A DNA stretch of 64,000 nucleotides, from the NCBI GenBank assembly GCA_016712625.1, contig JADJQQ010000003.1:1-64000 (forward strand), given 5' to 3'. The translations under genes and the position numbers were made by a program. Origin of the DNA: Candidatus Competibacteraceae bacterium (GTDB taxonomy: Bacteria; Pseudomonadota; Gammaproteobacteria; Competibacterales; Competibacteraceae). Shown here one piece after another: positions 8,344-17,057 of this stretch. A model generated the notes under the pieces. That model saw only the letters and a program-made list of their open reading frames with translations, ran no database searches and was not told the origin of the DNA. The number at the start of each line of letters is the position of its first letter. Positions within the stretch are counted from its first letter, which is position 1.

Positions 8344-8812
8344 CTTGCAGGTGGGGGATCGGCCGACGCAATTGGCCTTGGCACTGGCTGAGTTTGGCCG
8401 AATCGAGAAGACGCTCCACGCCCTGAACTACATCGACGACGAGAACCGGCGCCGGGCTACCTTGCCGCAGCTCAATCGCGGCGAAGGGCGCCACAGCCTG
8501 GCGCGGGATGTGTTCCACGGTAAGCGCGGCGAACTTCGTCAACGCTACCGGGAAGGACAAGAGGATCAGTGAGGCGCCCTCGGTCTGGTGGTCAACATCA
8601 TCGTATTGTGGAACACGATCTACATCGATGCGGCGCTCGCGCAGCTACGACAGGAAGGTTACCCGGTACGCGATGAAGATGTCGCGCGGTCGTCGCCCTT
8701 CGTTCACGAGCGGCACATCAACCTGTTGGGACGCTACTCCTTTATCGTGCCCGAGGCGGTCAATCGAGGCGAGTTGCGACCGTTGCGCAACCCCAACGAT
8801 GCGGACGCTTAA
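8344..8812 (+). pseudogene. tnpA: Tn3-family TnpA transposase, C-terminal fragment with frameshift
   Basis: Plus-strand homology begins at about 8350 (ALALAEFGRIEKTLHALNYI, DDENRRRATLPQLNRGEGRH, REGQEDQ), changes frame near 8575, and continues VVNIIVLWNTIYIDAALAQL, RQEGYPVRDEDVA, NLLGRYSFIVPE and RGELRPLRNPNDADA to a TAA at 8810-8812 inside the right terminal repeat. This is the last fifth of a Tn3-type transposase. An extra residue around the HERHINLLG site also suggests local mutation. Non-functional. Confidence 0.85.
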
Positions 8813-8845
8813 CCGGGTTTTACGTTCCACTGCTCCCTAAACCCC
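8808..8845 (-). repeat. Right terminal inverted repeat of the 796-bp element
   Basis: 38 bp, exact reverse complement of 8050-8087; contains the tnpA stop codon. Confidence 0.9.
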
Positions 8846-8847
8846 TA

Positions 8848-9174
8848 CCCCTACCGGCCAGCTTCGGCGCTGTGTTCGGGTTTTGGCTCAAGGATCGACC
8901 GAAAGCGGAGTATGTCGTTGCCCGTGCGGTCGGACAAAAAGCCGTATCGCGGCAGTCCGCTTCCGCCTACCTGCGGTTGATGGTCCGAAAGGCGGGCATC
9001 GAAAAGAAGATCAGCCCGCACAAGTTGCGGCATACCTACGCCACCAACCTGCTCAACGCCGGTGCTGAGCTGGTGGACATCAAGGCGCTGCTGGGGCATG
9101 AAAGCGTGGCGACAACGCAGATTTACACCAATGTCGGGCAGGAGCGCATGGAGAAGATGGTGGGGAGGTTGTGA
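8848..9174 (+). pseudogene. Tyrosine recombinase (XerC/D-like), C-terminal fragment
   Basis: About 108 codons directly after the 796-bp element. They include HKLRHTYATNLLNAGAELVD (catalytic HxxR) and ALLGHESVATTQIYTNVG (catalytic His and the nucleophilic Tyr of tyrosine recombinases), ending EKMVGRL. The core-binding domain and the first catalytic Arg are missing, apparently removed at the transposon boundary. The family includes phage and integrative-element integrases, so an integrated element may once have stood here. Confidence 0.8.
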
Positions 9175-9192
9175 GAGCCTTTAATGGATACT

Positions 9193-9523
9193 TTACTCTT
9201 TCTGATTTTTAGAAGAATCATGCTCTGATGACCTCATTTCATCATCATGCTTTTTTCGCTCTCTAGCCATCTCTTGTTGGTGTTTTTGGGACTCTCTTTC
9301 TGCCTCCTCCTGCTGTTTTCGAGCCTCCTTCGCACTTTCTCTCTGGCTCTTTAGAAGCTCTTTTTCTTCTTTACGTTGTTCTTTAAGCAACTCTTGTTCT
9401 GCTTTCATCTGTTCCTTCCGCAGTTCCTTTTTTTTCATATTCCGAAGTGTCAGCATGGCTTGCTGGTACGGGCAGTAGAAGTGAGAGTGCAAGGATGGCC
9501 AAGAAAATCGAGCCTTTAATCAT
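9193..9523 (-). pseudogene. Secreted charged coiled-coil protein, frameshift in a poly-A run
   Basis: ATG 9523, preceded by AAGGAG, opens a clear signal peptide: MIKGSIFLAILALSLLLPVP then ASHADTSEYE. The frame shifts in an 8-base homopolymer (9428-9435), and the rest, in the next frame, is a long Lys/Glu/Gln coiled coil (KAEQELLKEQRKEEKELLKS and so on) ending HDSSKNQKE at 9193. Repaired length is about 110 residues. It is probably periplasmic. A stand-alone coding reading of the coiled-coil part alone would lack the signal peptide. The homopolymer makes a sequencing error plausible. Confidence 0.6.
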
Positions 9524-9575
9524 GGGCAAAATCTCCTTAAGTGTTGGATTACGGTGGAGCGTCTAGAGACGGGGA

Positions 9576-10451
9576 TTACTGAGCTACATAGCGCCCATCT
9601 GAATGTACCAACCAACTACCTGGCGTCAGTTTGGCCTCTAACTCAAAACAGTTGCCGGGTGGTGGTTGGTGGCCAGACGGGCGATTTGTGAACCAAATAC
9701 GGCATTGGCCCGGCGGTGGGCGATGGCCACGGGGAATAGACGTGGCAATGGGTTTTTCTACAGGTTCAAGTGTACGTTCTGCTGTATTTACGTCCTGATC
9801 TTCCCATAAGGTCACGGCATCGGGTTCGACAATCGCTGGCTCAGACAGCCTTGGTACGGTTGTGAATCTGTCGGTTGAGGGTGCAAACGAAATAGAGTCG
9901 GTTTCCTCCAGTGGTTCACGCAGCAGGTCAGAGTCCACTTTCGCTTGATGGCGGCGCGCGATTTCTCGCGTGAGCTGTGCTTCCAAGTTGCGTTTTTCCT
10001 CTAGATTGAATATTGGCACAAGCGGTTGCTTCTCCGCCTGACGGGCAGCGTCAATTAACCAGTCGTTATGCACTCGAAACTCTACGTCATTACCAGCCAA
10101 ACTATTCGATTTGGCGGCGAGCGCTTCCACTTGCGTATACCGGCCTTGATACAACGCGGTTTGTCCCAAATAGTGCCAAATTGCAGGATTGCGTGGTTCT
10201 ATCCGTAATGCGCGTTCCAAGGTGGCGGTTGCCTCCGCTAGCTGACCCTTGTTAAGGTACTGTGCTGCTTTTTGTAGTAAACCAACTACAGATTTATTTT
10301 GTTGTTCTGATAGAGAAGGCAAAGTATCCAACGTTTGTTGGAAGGTCGTAGCCCTACTCGCCCCCTCATTAGCGCCTAGCACATAGCATGGCCCGGTTCC
10401 TAAAAATAGGATTCCGCATATAAAAAAATTGCTTAATAATTTGCTCTTCAT
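9576..10451 (-). CDS. Secreted TPR protein with repeated PPPGxC motif
   Basis: 291 residues with an N-terminal signal peptide (FFICGILFLGTGPCYVLGA). Residues about 60-130 form TPR-like helices (AAQYLNKGQLAEATATLERA, LRIEPRNPAIWHYLGQTALY). The C-terminus carries two copies of a G-H-x-P-P-P-G-x-C motif, GHRPPPGQCRIW and GHQPPPGNCFEL, followed by GSWLVHSDGRYV. This PPPGxC motif occurs in other secreted proteobacterial proteins of unknown function. Likely periplasmic and protein-binding. It is on the same strand as the coiled-coil gene to its right-hand end (52 bases), a possible two-gene operon. Confidence 0.7.
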   Translation of the reverse strand: MKSKLLSNFFICGILFLGTGPCYVLGANEGASRATTFQQTLDTLPSLSEQQNKSVVGLLQKAAQYLNKGQLAEATATLERALRIEPRNPAIWHYLGQTALYQGRYTQVEALAAKSNSLAGNDVEFRVHNDWLIDAARQAEKQPLVPIFNLEEKRNLEAQLTREIARRHQAKVDSDLLREPLEETDSISFAPSTDRFTTVPRLSEPAIVEPDAVTLWEDQDVNTAERTLEPVEKPIATSIPRGHRPPPGQCRIWFTNRPSGHQPPPGNCFELEAKLTPGSWLVHSDGRYVAQ

Positions 10452-10593
10452 TGAGACATCGGCTCTGCAAGGATTCCTGAGCTTAAAATTAAAAATTAAA
10501 ATTTCTGATAAATAAGTAAAAAATACTTTATGGTGTTTGAATAGATACTGAACGCGAATCTTTGGCCAGTTTGGTTTCTTACGGAGACTGTGA

Positions 10594-11696
10594 TTATAAA
10601 AACCTCCTCAACTCCGCCGGTATTGCATCTTCCGGCGGCTCATTCCCGATCTCAAACACTACCGGCTGCTCCCCTGGCTTAAGCCAGAACTGCAAAAACA
10701 CTTCACCCTTGGCCGCGACCAGATCGAGCCAAGGCCCCAGCTCCTGAGCGCGGGCATAGCGCAGCGTCATCGTCTGGCCGGAGTAGATGACGGGTTGATA
10801 GCGGTCGATGTTGGCCACCGGCTCAATCCTCGCCGTCTGAATCTCTCCACTGAGATAGTAAACCCGCCGCTGGTCGATCTTGCCCAGCAGCCAGCGCAAA
10901 CTCCGGCCTTTCATCTCCACCCGTTCCAATTGCACCTTGAGCGGTTCTCCCTCGATGATCCTGGCGCTGATCAGTAGTAGGTTATGAATACGCCTCACTC
11001 TTGCCCACCGCACGAGGGTGTTGGTTGTGCAGCACGATAAAGCCGCCCTTCCATGTCCCGATAATCGGAAAGCGGCCCTCGATGCGTTCCAGTGTCAGAC
11101 TATCCGACGCCACCAGGTCCAGGTCGTACCAGTGGGTGCCAATCTGCCGCTGGTACTGTTCGAATGGAAATATCCAAGCTCCTGACCACCGCTTGCAGCG
11201 CACCCCGGAAACCCATCCAACTGAGCGGATACAGCGCCATGGTCAGCAGCAAGGCGGGTAGCAAGATCATTTCGGCTTTGCTGACCACCTCCATCCGCCA
11301 ATTGCGATTACCTGGCGCAACGACGCGCACCGGCGACGGCCAAAACAAATCCGCGCCCTGCACGTTCAACATATCGATCCAGATATGCGACCAGTAGCCG
11401 CTCATCATGCACCAGAAGTAGAGCGGCCTGATAAACCATAGCGGCGAGGCAACCATCGCAACAGTCAGCAGGCCCACCACCGAATGGGTCATCGTGCGAT
11501 GGCCGAAGCGGCGTTCCAGCGGCACGGACAGCCAAAACAGCAACCGCCCAATCTTCGACGTGGGCAAATCTACGTCCGGCCCCAGTGATGCCACCGCTAC
11601 CAGTAGCCAGCCGATCCAATCCGGCTTATAGCCAAACAGCGTCGCCCCGCCCAGGTACAGTACCGAGGCAAACGCAACGTGGGTGCCGAAGGTCAC
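10594..11696 (-). pseudogene. DUF457/YdjM-type membrane-bound metal-dependent hydrolase, frameshifted
   Basis: ATG 11696 opens MTFGTHVAFASVLYLGG, then LLVAVASLGPDVDLPTS and FGHRTMTHSVVGLL, the His/Asp motifs of the DUF457 (YdjM) membrane hydrolase family, with about four hydrophobic spans. Near 11165 and again near 10995 the frame changes, but sequence continues (GTHWYDLDLVASDSLTLERI, WKGGFIVLHNQHPRA, then a soluble C-terminal domain ending ELRRFL at 10594). Total about 367 residues if repaired. It lies 6 bases downstream of the YafQ-like toxin gene and may be cotranscribed. Confidence 0.65.
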
Positions 11697-11702
11697 GCGG
11701 TT

Positions 11703-12023
11703 TCACTCGAACAGGTCGGCGTGCGTACCGGCGCGAACAAAGACGATCAGAGCGTCGGCCAGGCGATAAATCAGCAAGAAATCTCCGCCGATATGGCATT
11801 CCCGATGCCCTAACCACTCCCCTTGCAAAGGGTGATCGAGCCATTCCAGGCCAAGTGGCGCATCCGCCGCGATGAGTAACAACATCGCCTCCTTCAATCG
11901 CCGCAGATCATAGCGACCGGAACGGCTCAGCCGCTCCCAGTCCTTGAGAAATGCCTTGGTGTAATCACACCGTCGAGGTGGCGCGGCCCGCTTAGCGGCG
12001 GTGGGTTTCTTGGTCGAGGGCAT
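11703..12023 (-). CDS. YafQ/RelE-type mRNA interferase toxin
   Basis: 106 residues. After a short Lys/Pro-rich start, YTKAFLKDWERLSRSGRYDL, EWLDHPLQGEWLGHRECHIG and DFLLIYRLADALIVFVRAG follow the YafQ pattern (DHxLxGxWxGxRECHIxxDxLLIYR...GTHADLF), including the conserved His/Asp/Arg residues of the active site. YafQ-like toxins cut mRNA on the ribosome. The gene overlaps the antitoxin upstream by 32 bases, as in dinJ-yafQ operons. Confidence 0.85.
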   Translation of the reverse strand: MPSTKKPTAAKRAAPPRRCDYTKAFLKDWERLSRSGRYDLRRLKEAMLLLIAADAPLGLEWLDHPLQGEWLGHRECHIGGDFLLIYRLADALIVFVRAGTHADLFE

Positions 12024-12279
12024 CGAACAACGCCTTGGCGTCGATAAAGCGGGCCTTGCGAGTCTTCACTATCGCCTCGGCTTCGGCCATCGCGGCGCGG
12101 GTTTCAGCGTTGGGCGCTTTCAGCGCAAACGGCAAGCCTTGTTCCGCCACCACCCGCGTCAAAAACACGCGCACGGCATCCGACAGAGAAAGGCCCATGG
12201 CCGCCAAGGTCTCCGCCGCTTGGGTTTTTAGGGTTTCGTCTACCCGAATGTGAACCATCGTCGTGGTGGTTGCCATCAT
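11992..12279 (-). CDS. RelB/DinJ-family antitoxin
   Basis: 95 residues starting MMATTTTMVHIRVDE. The N-terminal ribbon-helix-helix (VHIRVDETLKTQAAETLAAM, GLSLSDAVRVFLTRVVAEQ) is typical of RelB/DinJ antitoxins, followed by GLPFALKAPNAETRAAMAEA and a helical toxin-binding tail. It precedes and overlaps the YafQ-like toxin. Likely represses its own promoter. A second in-frame ATG two codons in could also be the start. Confidence 0.85.
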   Translation of the reverse strand: MMATTTTMVHIRVDETLKTQAAETLAAMGLSLSDAVRVFLTRVVAEQGLPFALKAPNAETRAAMAEAEAIVKTRKARFIDAKALFDALDQETHRR

Positions 12280-12344
12280 ATCGCCTCTTAGTCTCTCAAT
12301 TGAGATTTATTGTATCTCAATCAGTCTGAAAAGACCCATGATTG

Positions 12345-12863
12345 TTAGTTCGCCTTCCCCGCCCCCCTAAACAGAAACACCCGAAGCGAGATAACGATCG
12401 CCGCAATCATGCCCGCGAAAATGTACAGCTCGGTGTCGCCGGTGCCGATGGCCAGATAGCGAGCGCCGACCACTGACGCCAGAGCGAGAATCATCACCGA
12501 GGTAAAGTCGAAGTAGCGCACTCCGGCGGCGTGACGCATCTCTCGAATCCTTTGCTTATCGACGAACCGCTCTTTGCTCGAATCCTCCAGCATGTCGGCA
12601 ATGGCTTGGGGATTGCCGCCGCTTTGCTTGACGATGTGGCTTACGAACAGGCCCGGCGATTCAATCAACATGCCTTGCCGGGTGATGTAGGTTTCCACAA
12701 TCTGCCGCGTGGCCTCCGGTGCGAGCGGTAAAACCTCAATCTCTGTCATCTTCCACCAGAGCTTAGCGAGGTTGGCCTTTTTCTGGCTGGCGCAGCCGAT
12801 GATTTGGGCCGCATCGAACACCGCCAGCCAGAACGCGGCCAGTGTGCGCTGGGCTGGGCGCAC
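12345..12863 (-). pseudogene. ATPase C-terminal fragment with two membrane spans
   Basis: About 170 codons on minus. The first part (ASQKKANLAKLWWKMTEIEV, LPLAPEATRQIVETYITRQG, IVKQSGGNPQAIADML) resembles the C-terminal helical lid of an AAA-type ATPase. The last 60 residues hold two hydrophobic spans (FTSVMILALASVVGARYLAI, LYIFAGMIAAIVISLRVFLF). The nucleotide-binding part is absent: the frame begins inside DNA that on the other strand encodes the end of a Tn3 transposase, so the gene was truncated by that transposon. Family uncertain. Confidence 0.5.
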
Positions 12864-12953
12864 ATCAACCTGACCGGCGATTACCTCTGGCGCAGCAGCG
12901 CCAAGAGCGGCGCAGATAAATTCAGGCCGCTACGGCCGCTGCAACCGGCTTAG
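12840..12953 (+). pseudogene. tnpA: Tn3-family TnpA, extreme C-terminus (Tn21-like)
   Basis: Plus-strand codons read CALGWAHINLTGDYLWRSSA then DKFRPLRPLQPA and a TAG at 12951-12953 that lies within the terminal repeat. GWxHINLTGDYxW...KFRPLRPL is the diagnostic end of Tn21/Tn501-type transposases. Only about 36 codons remain. Confidence 0.8.
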
Positions 12954-12986
12954 CGTACGATTTTTTCCGTTTTCTGAGACGACCCC
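12949..12986 (-). repeat. Tn3-family 38-bp terminal repeat (Tn21 type)
   Basis: On minus it reads GGGGTCGTCTCAGAAAACGG to CGTACGCTAAG, very close to Tn21-subgroup ends. Its outer edge (12986) faces right, so the transposon it ended lay to the left, together with the tnpA remnant at 12840-12953. It interrupts the minus-strand transposase to its right. Confidence 0.8.
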
Positions 12987-13881
12987 TTGATGGCTTTACC
13001 CAGTTCCGCGAGTGCCCGGTAGGTCGGAGGCATGACGTTGGTCCGGGTAAAGCGCCGGAGGATGGCCTCCGGCTCGGCCGTTCCGAGCCGCAACGCGATC
13101 GCGTATTTGATGATTTCATCGTACTGCTGCCGAATCAGCTCCCAGTGGATGGCGCGGGTGAGGATGGGTTCGAGATGGCCATACTGTGGCGCATCGCCGG
13201 TCTCGACCCCATGGAGCTTCTGCTTGGCGATGGCTTTGAGACGCGGCAGCAGATCAACGCCCAGGAGGTGACTGAAGGCGAAGGCCACCTCGCTCTGGCC
13301 GTGGCTATCGACGTACTGGCGCTCGATCTCCATGTCGGTGCAATGCCGCAGGACGCCTTCCATCATGGCGGCGACCTCGGAGGAGGAACAGCGCCGGAGC
13401 TTGGAATAGATACAGGTCGAGCCGGTCTCCACAGGCCAGTAGATCATGATGCCCCGCCCGCCATAGCGCGCGTGCCACTCGGTCATCAGGTTCTGATCGT
13501 AGGCCCCGAACTGTTTGGAATCGGCGGCGCGGGCGGTCGTGACGTCGCCCCAGATGATGGGGTTGCGGATGCGGAAAGTGTCGTTGACGACTTCCACGAT
13601 GGCCGTGCGCAGGGCTTCTTTCTGCACAAAACGGCGTTTGACGTAGCGCAGTTCCTCAACCGTGACGCCCGGCTGCTGGCTGGCCACGCACTTCAAACCG
13701 ACATGGGTCCCGATGCCGAACAGGCAGAGCAGAAGTCGGCGTTGCAACAGTGCAGGGTCGAGCACTTCCCGGCTGGCGGTGGTGCGGAACGCGGCCGTGA
13801 AGTTGAGCCGCAAGTCGACTTCTTTGAAGATATCGATCAGCTCCACATCCGAATTGTCGACACCGTGGGCTTCCGCGGCCG
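12987..13881 (-). pseudogene. tnpA: Second Tn3-family TnpA transposase, central fragment
   Basis: About 295 codons on minus encode VELIDIFKEVDLRLNFTAAF, VTVEELRYVKRRFVQKEALR, GDVTTARAADSKQFGAYDQN (catalytic Asp region), RRCSSSEVAAMMEGVLRHCT, IERQYVDSHGQSEVAFAFSH (second Asp region) and RFTRTNVMPPTYRALAELGK. This is the catalytic core of a Tn3-family transposase, of a different subgroup from the neighbouring remnant. It stops at the 38-bp repeat at 12986 (so was hit by another Tn3 element), and at its other end it gives way to phnE sequence near 13870. Confidence 0.85.
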
Positions 13882-14190
13882 CTTTTTCGCCGAGGCCATG
13901 GAGGAGGTCGATTCCGGCCCGCCGGAAGTGATGGCCGCCATCGGCGCGGGGCCACTCGACATCATCACCTGCGCCACGCTGCCCATGGCTATGCCGAGCC
14001 TGATCAATACCAGCCTGTTCGCACTGGAAAAAGCGGTGCGCTCATCGGTGGTGCTGGACCTGGTCGGGGCGCGGGCGGCATCGGGGCGGAACTTGCCACG
14101 TCTATGGAGATGTTCCGCTACGATCAGGCGGCCACCATCATCTTGATGATCTTCGTGCTGGTGGTGGCGGTTGAACAGTTGTCCTCGCGC
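13861..14190 (+). pseudogene. phnE: phnE phosphonate ABC permease, 3' fragment with frameshift
   Basis: Plus-strand codons read GRFFAEAMEEVDSGPPEVMA, then AVRSSVVLDLVGA, a frame change near 14070, and GIGAELATSMEMFRYDQAAT, IILMIFVLVVAVEQLSS. This is the C-terminal third of PhnE, the membrane permease of phosphonate/phosphonoacetate ABC importers, with the EAA-type loop and last spans. The 5' part is replaced by Tn3 transposase sequence. It runs in the same frame, with no stop, into the phnA remnant. Confidence 0.75.
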
Positions 14191-14250
14191 GCGCCCACTT
14201 GCTCGGCGGTCGCGGCCAATGAGAATCGAACAGATAGAATCATACCTAAG

Positions 14251-14990
14251 ACCCTGACGATCAACGACCGAGAGTACGCTTGGCCGCGCGTTCCCACTAC
14301 TGTCCTTTGCATCGATGGCAGCGAACCGGCCTATATCGAGCAGGCCACAGCTGCCGGCGTCATGCCGTTTGTGGGACCGATGCTGACGCGCGGAGCCGAT
14401 TTGCGCGCCGATTGTGTGGTGCCGAGTTTCACCAATCCCAACAATCTCAGCATCGTAACCGGCGTTCCTCCGGCGGTCCACGGCATTTGCGGCAACTACG
14501 TTCTTGATCCGGACAGCGGGGCGGAAGTCATGATGAACGACCCCGCCTTTTGCGCTGCGGCACGATCCTCGCGGCCTTTGCGCAGGCTGGCGCGCGCGTG
14601 GCGGTGGTGACGGCCAAGGATAAACTGCACGCCTTGCTCGGCTTCGGGGTGTCGCCGGCCCCCCAGCGCGCGATTTGCTTGTCGGCGGAACAGGCCGATC
14701 AGGCGACATTGGCAGACAACGGCATCCAGGACGTGCTGGATTGGGTCAACTTACCGATGCCGTTGGTGTATTCGGCGGCTCTATCGGAATTCGTGTTGGC
14801 CGTCGGGGCGCGACTGCTCGAAACCGGGCACTGGGATTTGCTGTATCTTTCCACGACTGATTACATCCAGCACCAGCACGCGCCGGGAACACCGGCCGCC
14901 AACGCTTTTTATGCCATGCTAGACCGCTATCTGGCCCGGCTCGACGCGGCGGGCCAAACGCTGGCGAAGGCTCCCCAGGCGATGCAAGCG
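14251..14990 (+). pseudogene. phnA: phnA phosphonoacetate hydrolase, truncated and frameshifted
   Basis: Codons read TLTINDREYAWPRVPTTVLC, IDGSEPAYIEQATAAGVMPF and PSFTNPNNLSIVTGVPPAVH, matching phosphonoacetate hydrolase (alkaline phosphatase superfamily; the Asp and Thr-Asn metal/nucleophile regions are visible). One T is missing from a T run near 14552, after which GTILAAFAQAGARVAVVTAK to STTDYIQHQHAPGTPAANAF continues in the next frame. Homology ends about 14955, just before the 3' end of fabI, so roughly the last third is lost. No in-frame start codon of its own is visible; it is fused to phnE. Confidence 0.8.
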
Positions 14991-14994
14991 ACGA

Positions 14995-15825
14995 TCAACC
15001 GAGAATGTGATAGCCGCCATCGATGTACATCACGTCTCCGGTGATCATCTTGGCGTAATCGGTGGCCAGGAAGGCGGTGGCGACACCGACATCCTCGATG
15101 GTGGACAACGCGCGTTCCGGCGCGCGTTCGGCGGCTTTTTCCAACAATTCGTCGAAGCGGTTGATGCCGGAGGCGGCGCGAGTTTTGATAGGTCCAGGCG
15201 AAATCGGATGCACCCGAATGCCTTTCGGTCCCAGTTCGGCGGCCAAATAGATACACGCAGCTTGCAACGCCGCCTTGACTGGCCCCATGACGTTGTAGTG
15301 CTCGATCACCCTCTCGGCCCCGAAATAAGTCATGGCGAACAGCGTTCCGCCCTCCGACATCAGCGGTTCCGCCAGCCACGCCATCTCGATGAAGGAATAG
15401 CAGGACACGTCCATGGCGGTCAGAAACCCCTCCCGTGAGCAATCCACCACCCGGCCGTGTAAATCTTCACGCGGAGCGAAGGCGATGGAGTGCATGGCGA
15501 TGTCCAAGTGGCCCCAATGGTGTTCGATGGCGGCGAACACCGCCGCCATTTGCCCTTCGATCCGTACATCGCACGGCAAATACAGTTCCGGCGGCACATT
15601 CAGCGCCTCGGCCAAGGGCTGGGTATAGGGCTTGGTTTTGTCGTTGAGATAGGTCATCGCGATCTCGGCCCCCATCTTGCGCATGGCGCGGGCGCAGCCG
15701 AAAGCGATGGACTGGTCGTTGGCGATGCCGAGAATCAAGGCTTTCTTGCCGGCTAGCCCGGCGAAATCGATCCGTTCAATCGGGTCATTTTCAGGGGGTC
15801 GATAGGTTTCAAGCGGCGGCGACAT
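14995..15825 (-). CDS. fabI: Enoyl-[acyl-carrier-protein] reductase FabI
   Basis: 276 residues. NADH-binding Rossmann start (KKALILGIANDQSIAFGCAR; the 'GIANDxSIA' form is typical of FabI), HSIAFAPREDLHGRVVDCSR, and the catalytic Tyr-x6-Lys in HYNVMGPVKAALQAACIYLA. The end MITGDVMYIDGGYHILG is also standard. It reduces the enoyl-ACP double bond in the last step of fatty acid elongation. It is the last gene of a minus-strand set (DUF3141, MaoC-PTA, ackA, fabI), overlapping the ackA 3' end by 17 bases. The N-terminal extension of about 25 residues is longer than in E. coli. Confidence 0.95.
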   Translation of the reverse strand: MSPPLETYRPPENDPIERIDFAGLAGKKALILGIANDQSIAFGCARAMRKMGAEIAMTYLNDKTKPYTQPLAEALNVPPELYLPCDVRIEGQMAAVFAAIEHHWGHLDIAMHSIAFAPREDLHGRVVDCSREGFLTAMDVSCYSFIEMAWLAEPLMSEGGTLFAMTYFGAERVIEHYNVMGPVKAALQAACIYLAAELGPKGIRVHPISPGPIKTRAASGINRFDELLEKAAERAPERALSTIEDVGVATAFLATDYAKMITGDVMYIDGGYHILG

Positions 15826-17052
15826 GCGAATCTCCGAGGTTAAACACCGGCCGAGGTGATGGCGAACCGCCAGCTGGGCGCAAGCAGTCCCGAACGTGCA
15901 GGGCGATCATCAGCTCCTCATCGGTCGGAATCGCCCAGGCCGAAACCGGGCTATCCTCGGTCGAAAGGCGCGGCCCGGCCCGGCGGTTGGCTTCCGGATC
16001 TAGCCGGACGCCGAGCCATTCCAAGCGTCGGCAAACCCGCTCGCGAACCACGCTGGCGTTTTCGCCGATGCCGGCGGTGAACACCAGCGCGTCCAACCCT
16101 TGCAGCGCGCTCGCCAGCGCCGCGACGTGCTTGCCGACGTGATACACGAACAGCTCGACCGCCTCGGCAGCGTCGGGATCGTCGCTTTCCAAGAGATCTC
16201 GCATGTCGTTGGACACGCCCGAAACGCCCAGCAAGCCGGATTGCTTGTACAGCAGCTTTTCGATGGCTCGGGCGTCGTAACCGCGCTCTTGCAGCAGGTA
16301 CAGCACCACGCCGGGATCGAGCGCGCCGGTGCGGGTGCCCATCGGCAACCCATCCACGGCGGTAAAACCCATGGTGCTTTCGACGCTGCGCCCGTCTTTG
16401 AGCGCGCACAGGCTGGCCCCGGAGCCGAGATGCGCCACGACTGCCTTGGCGGCATGCGGCGCGTGCTCGGGCAAACGGCGGGCGATGTACTCATAAGACA
16501 GGCCGTGAAAACCGTAGCGGCGCACGCCCGATCGAGCAGCGCCCTGGGCAGGGCGAACAGTTGCGCCACGCGCGGCTGGGTGCGGTGAAAGGCGGTATCG
16601 AAGCAGGCCACCTGCGGCAACCCCGGCTTGATCTCGGCCAGCGCCCGGATGGCGGCCAAATTGTGCGGCTGGTGCAGCGGCGCCAGCGGAACGAGTCGCT
16701 CCAGATCGGCGATGACGCCTTCATCGATCCTCGTCGCTCGGTGGTACTCCAAACCGCCGTGCACGACCCGATGGCCCGCGGACCCTATCTTGATGTCGCC
16801 GGCGCACTCGTCCAGCCACTGCAGAAGGTAGCGCAGCGCGCCGGCGTGATCGAGCGGCGAGCCGCGCGGCCACTCGTCCCGCTCGTCGATTTTCTGGCCG
16901 GCCGCATCCTTGACCCGAAAGCTCGGATCGCTGCCCAGCCCCTCCATTTGCCCCTTGAGCAGCAGTTTCGGCTCCGGTTGGCCGCTGTTGAGGAAGGTCG
17001 CGAATTTGATGCTGGACGAGCCGGCATTGATGACCAAAATTCCCGGTTCCAT
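15809..17052 (-). pseudogene. ackA: Acetate kinase AckA with a single frameshift
   Basis: Start MEPGILVINAGSSSIKFATF (nucleotide-binding N-terminus), GHRVVHGGLEYHRATRIDEG and PLAPLHQPHNLAAIRALAEI, the catalytic region QVACFDTAFH, then a frame change near 16530 and RRYGFHGLSYEYIARRLPEH, LGSGASLCALKDGRSVESTM, FTAAGIGENASVVR-like VFTAGIGENASV in the second frame, ending at 15809. The total, 1244 bases, needs one extra base to make a normal protein of about 414 residues. AckA interconverts acetyl phosphate and acetate with ADP/ATP. The gene lies 5 bases after the phosphotransacetylase gene. A single-base indel in an otherwise perfectly conserved gene is likely a sequence error. Confidence 0.85.
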
Positions 17053-17057
17053 GACGC

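Larger units (their letters stand above)
8050..8845. mobile_element. 796-bp internally deleted Tn3-family element with perfect 38-bp ends
   Basis: The two 38-bp ends (8050-8087 and 8808-8845) are exact reverse complements. They begin GGGGTTTAGGGAGCAGTGGA and end CCCGGTTAAG, close to the Tn3 type (GCAGTGGAACG core). Inside are the C-terminal part of a TnpR resolvase on minus and the C-terminal part of TnpA on plus, meeting near 8343. This is what a large internal deletion of a complete transposon would leave. No 5-bp target duplication is visible (TCTTT left, TACCC right), so one flank was probably rearranged afterwards. To its right is a tyrosine recombinase lacking its N-terminus. Confidence 0.85.

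Noticed and set aside
8045..8850. Target-site duplication around the 796-bp element
   Set aside because: The five flanking bases differ (TCTTT and TACCC), so I do not claim a duplication.
13145..14146. 333-codon plus frame antisense to the Tn3 transposase
   Set aside because: Its first 240 codons are the complement of a clear TnpA; only the end, which is phnE, is real.
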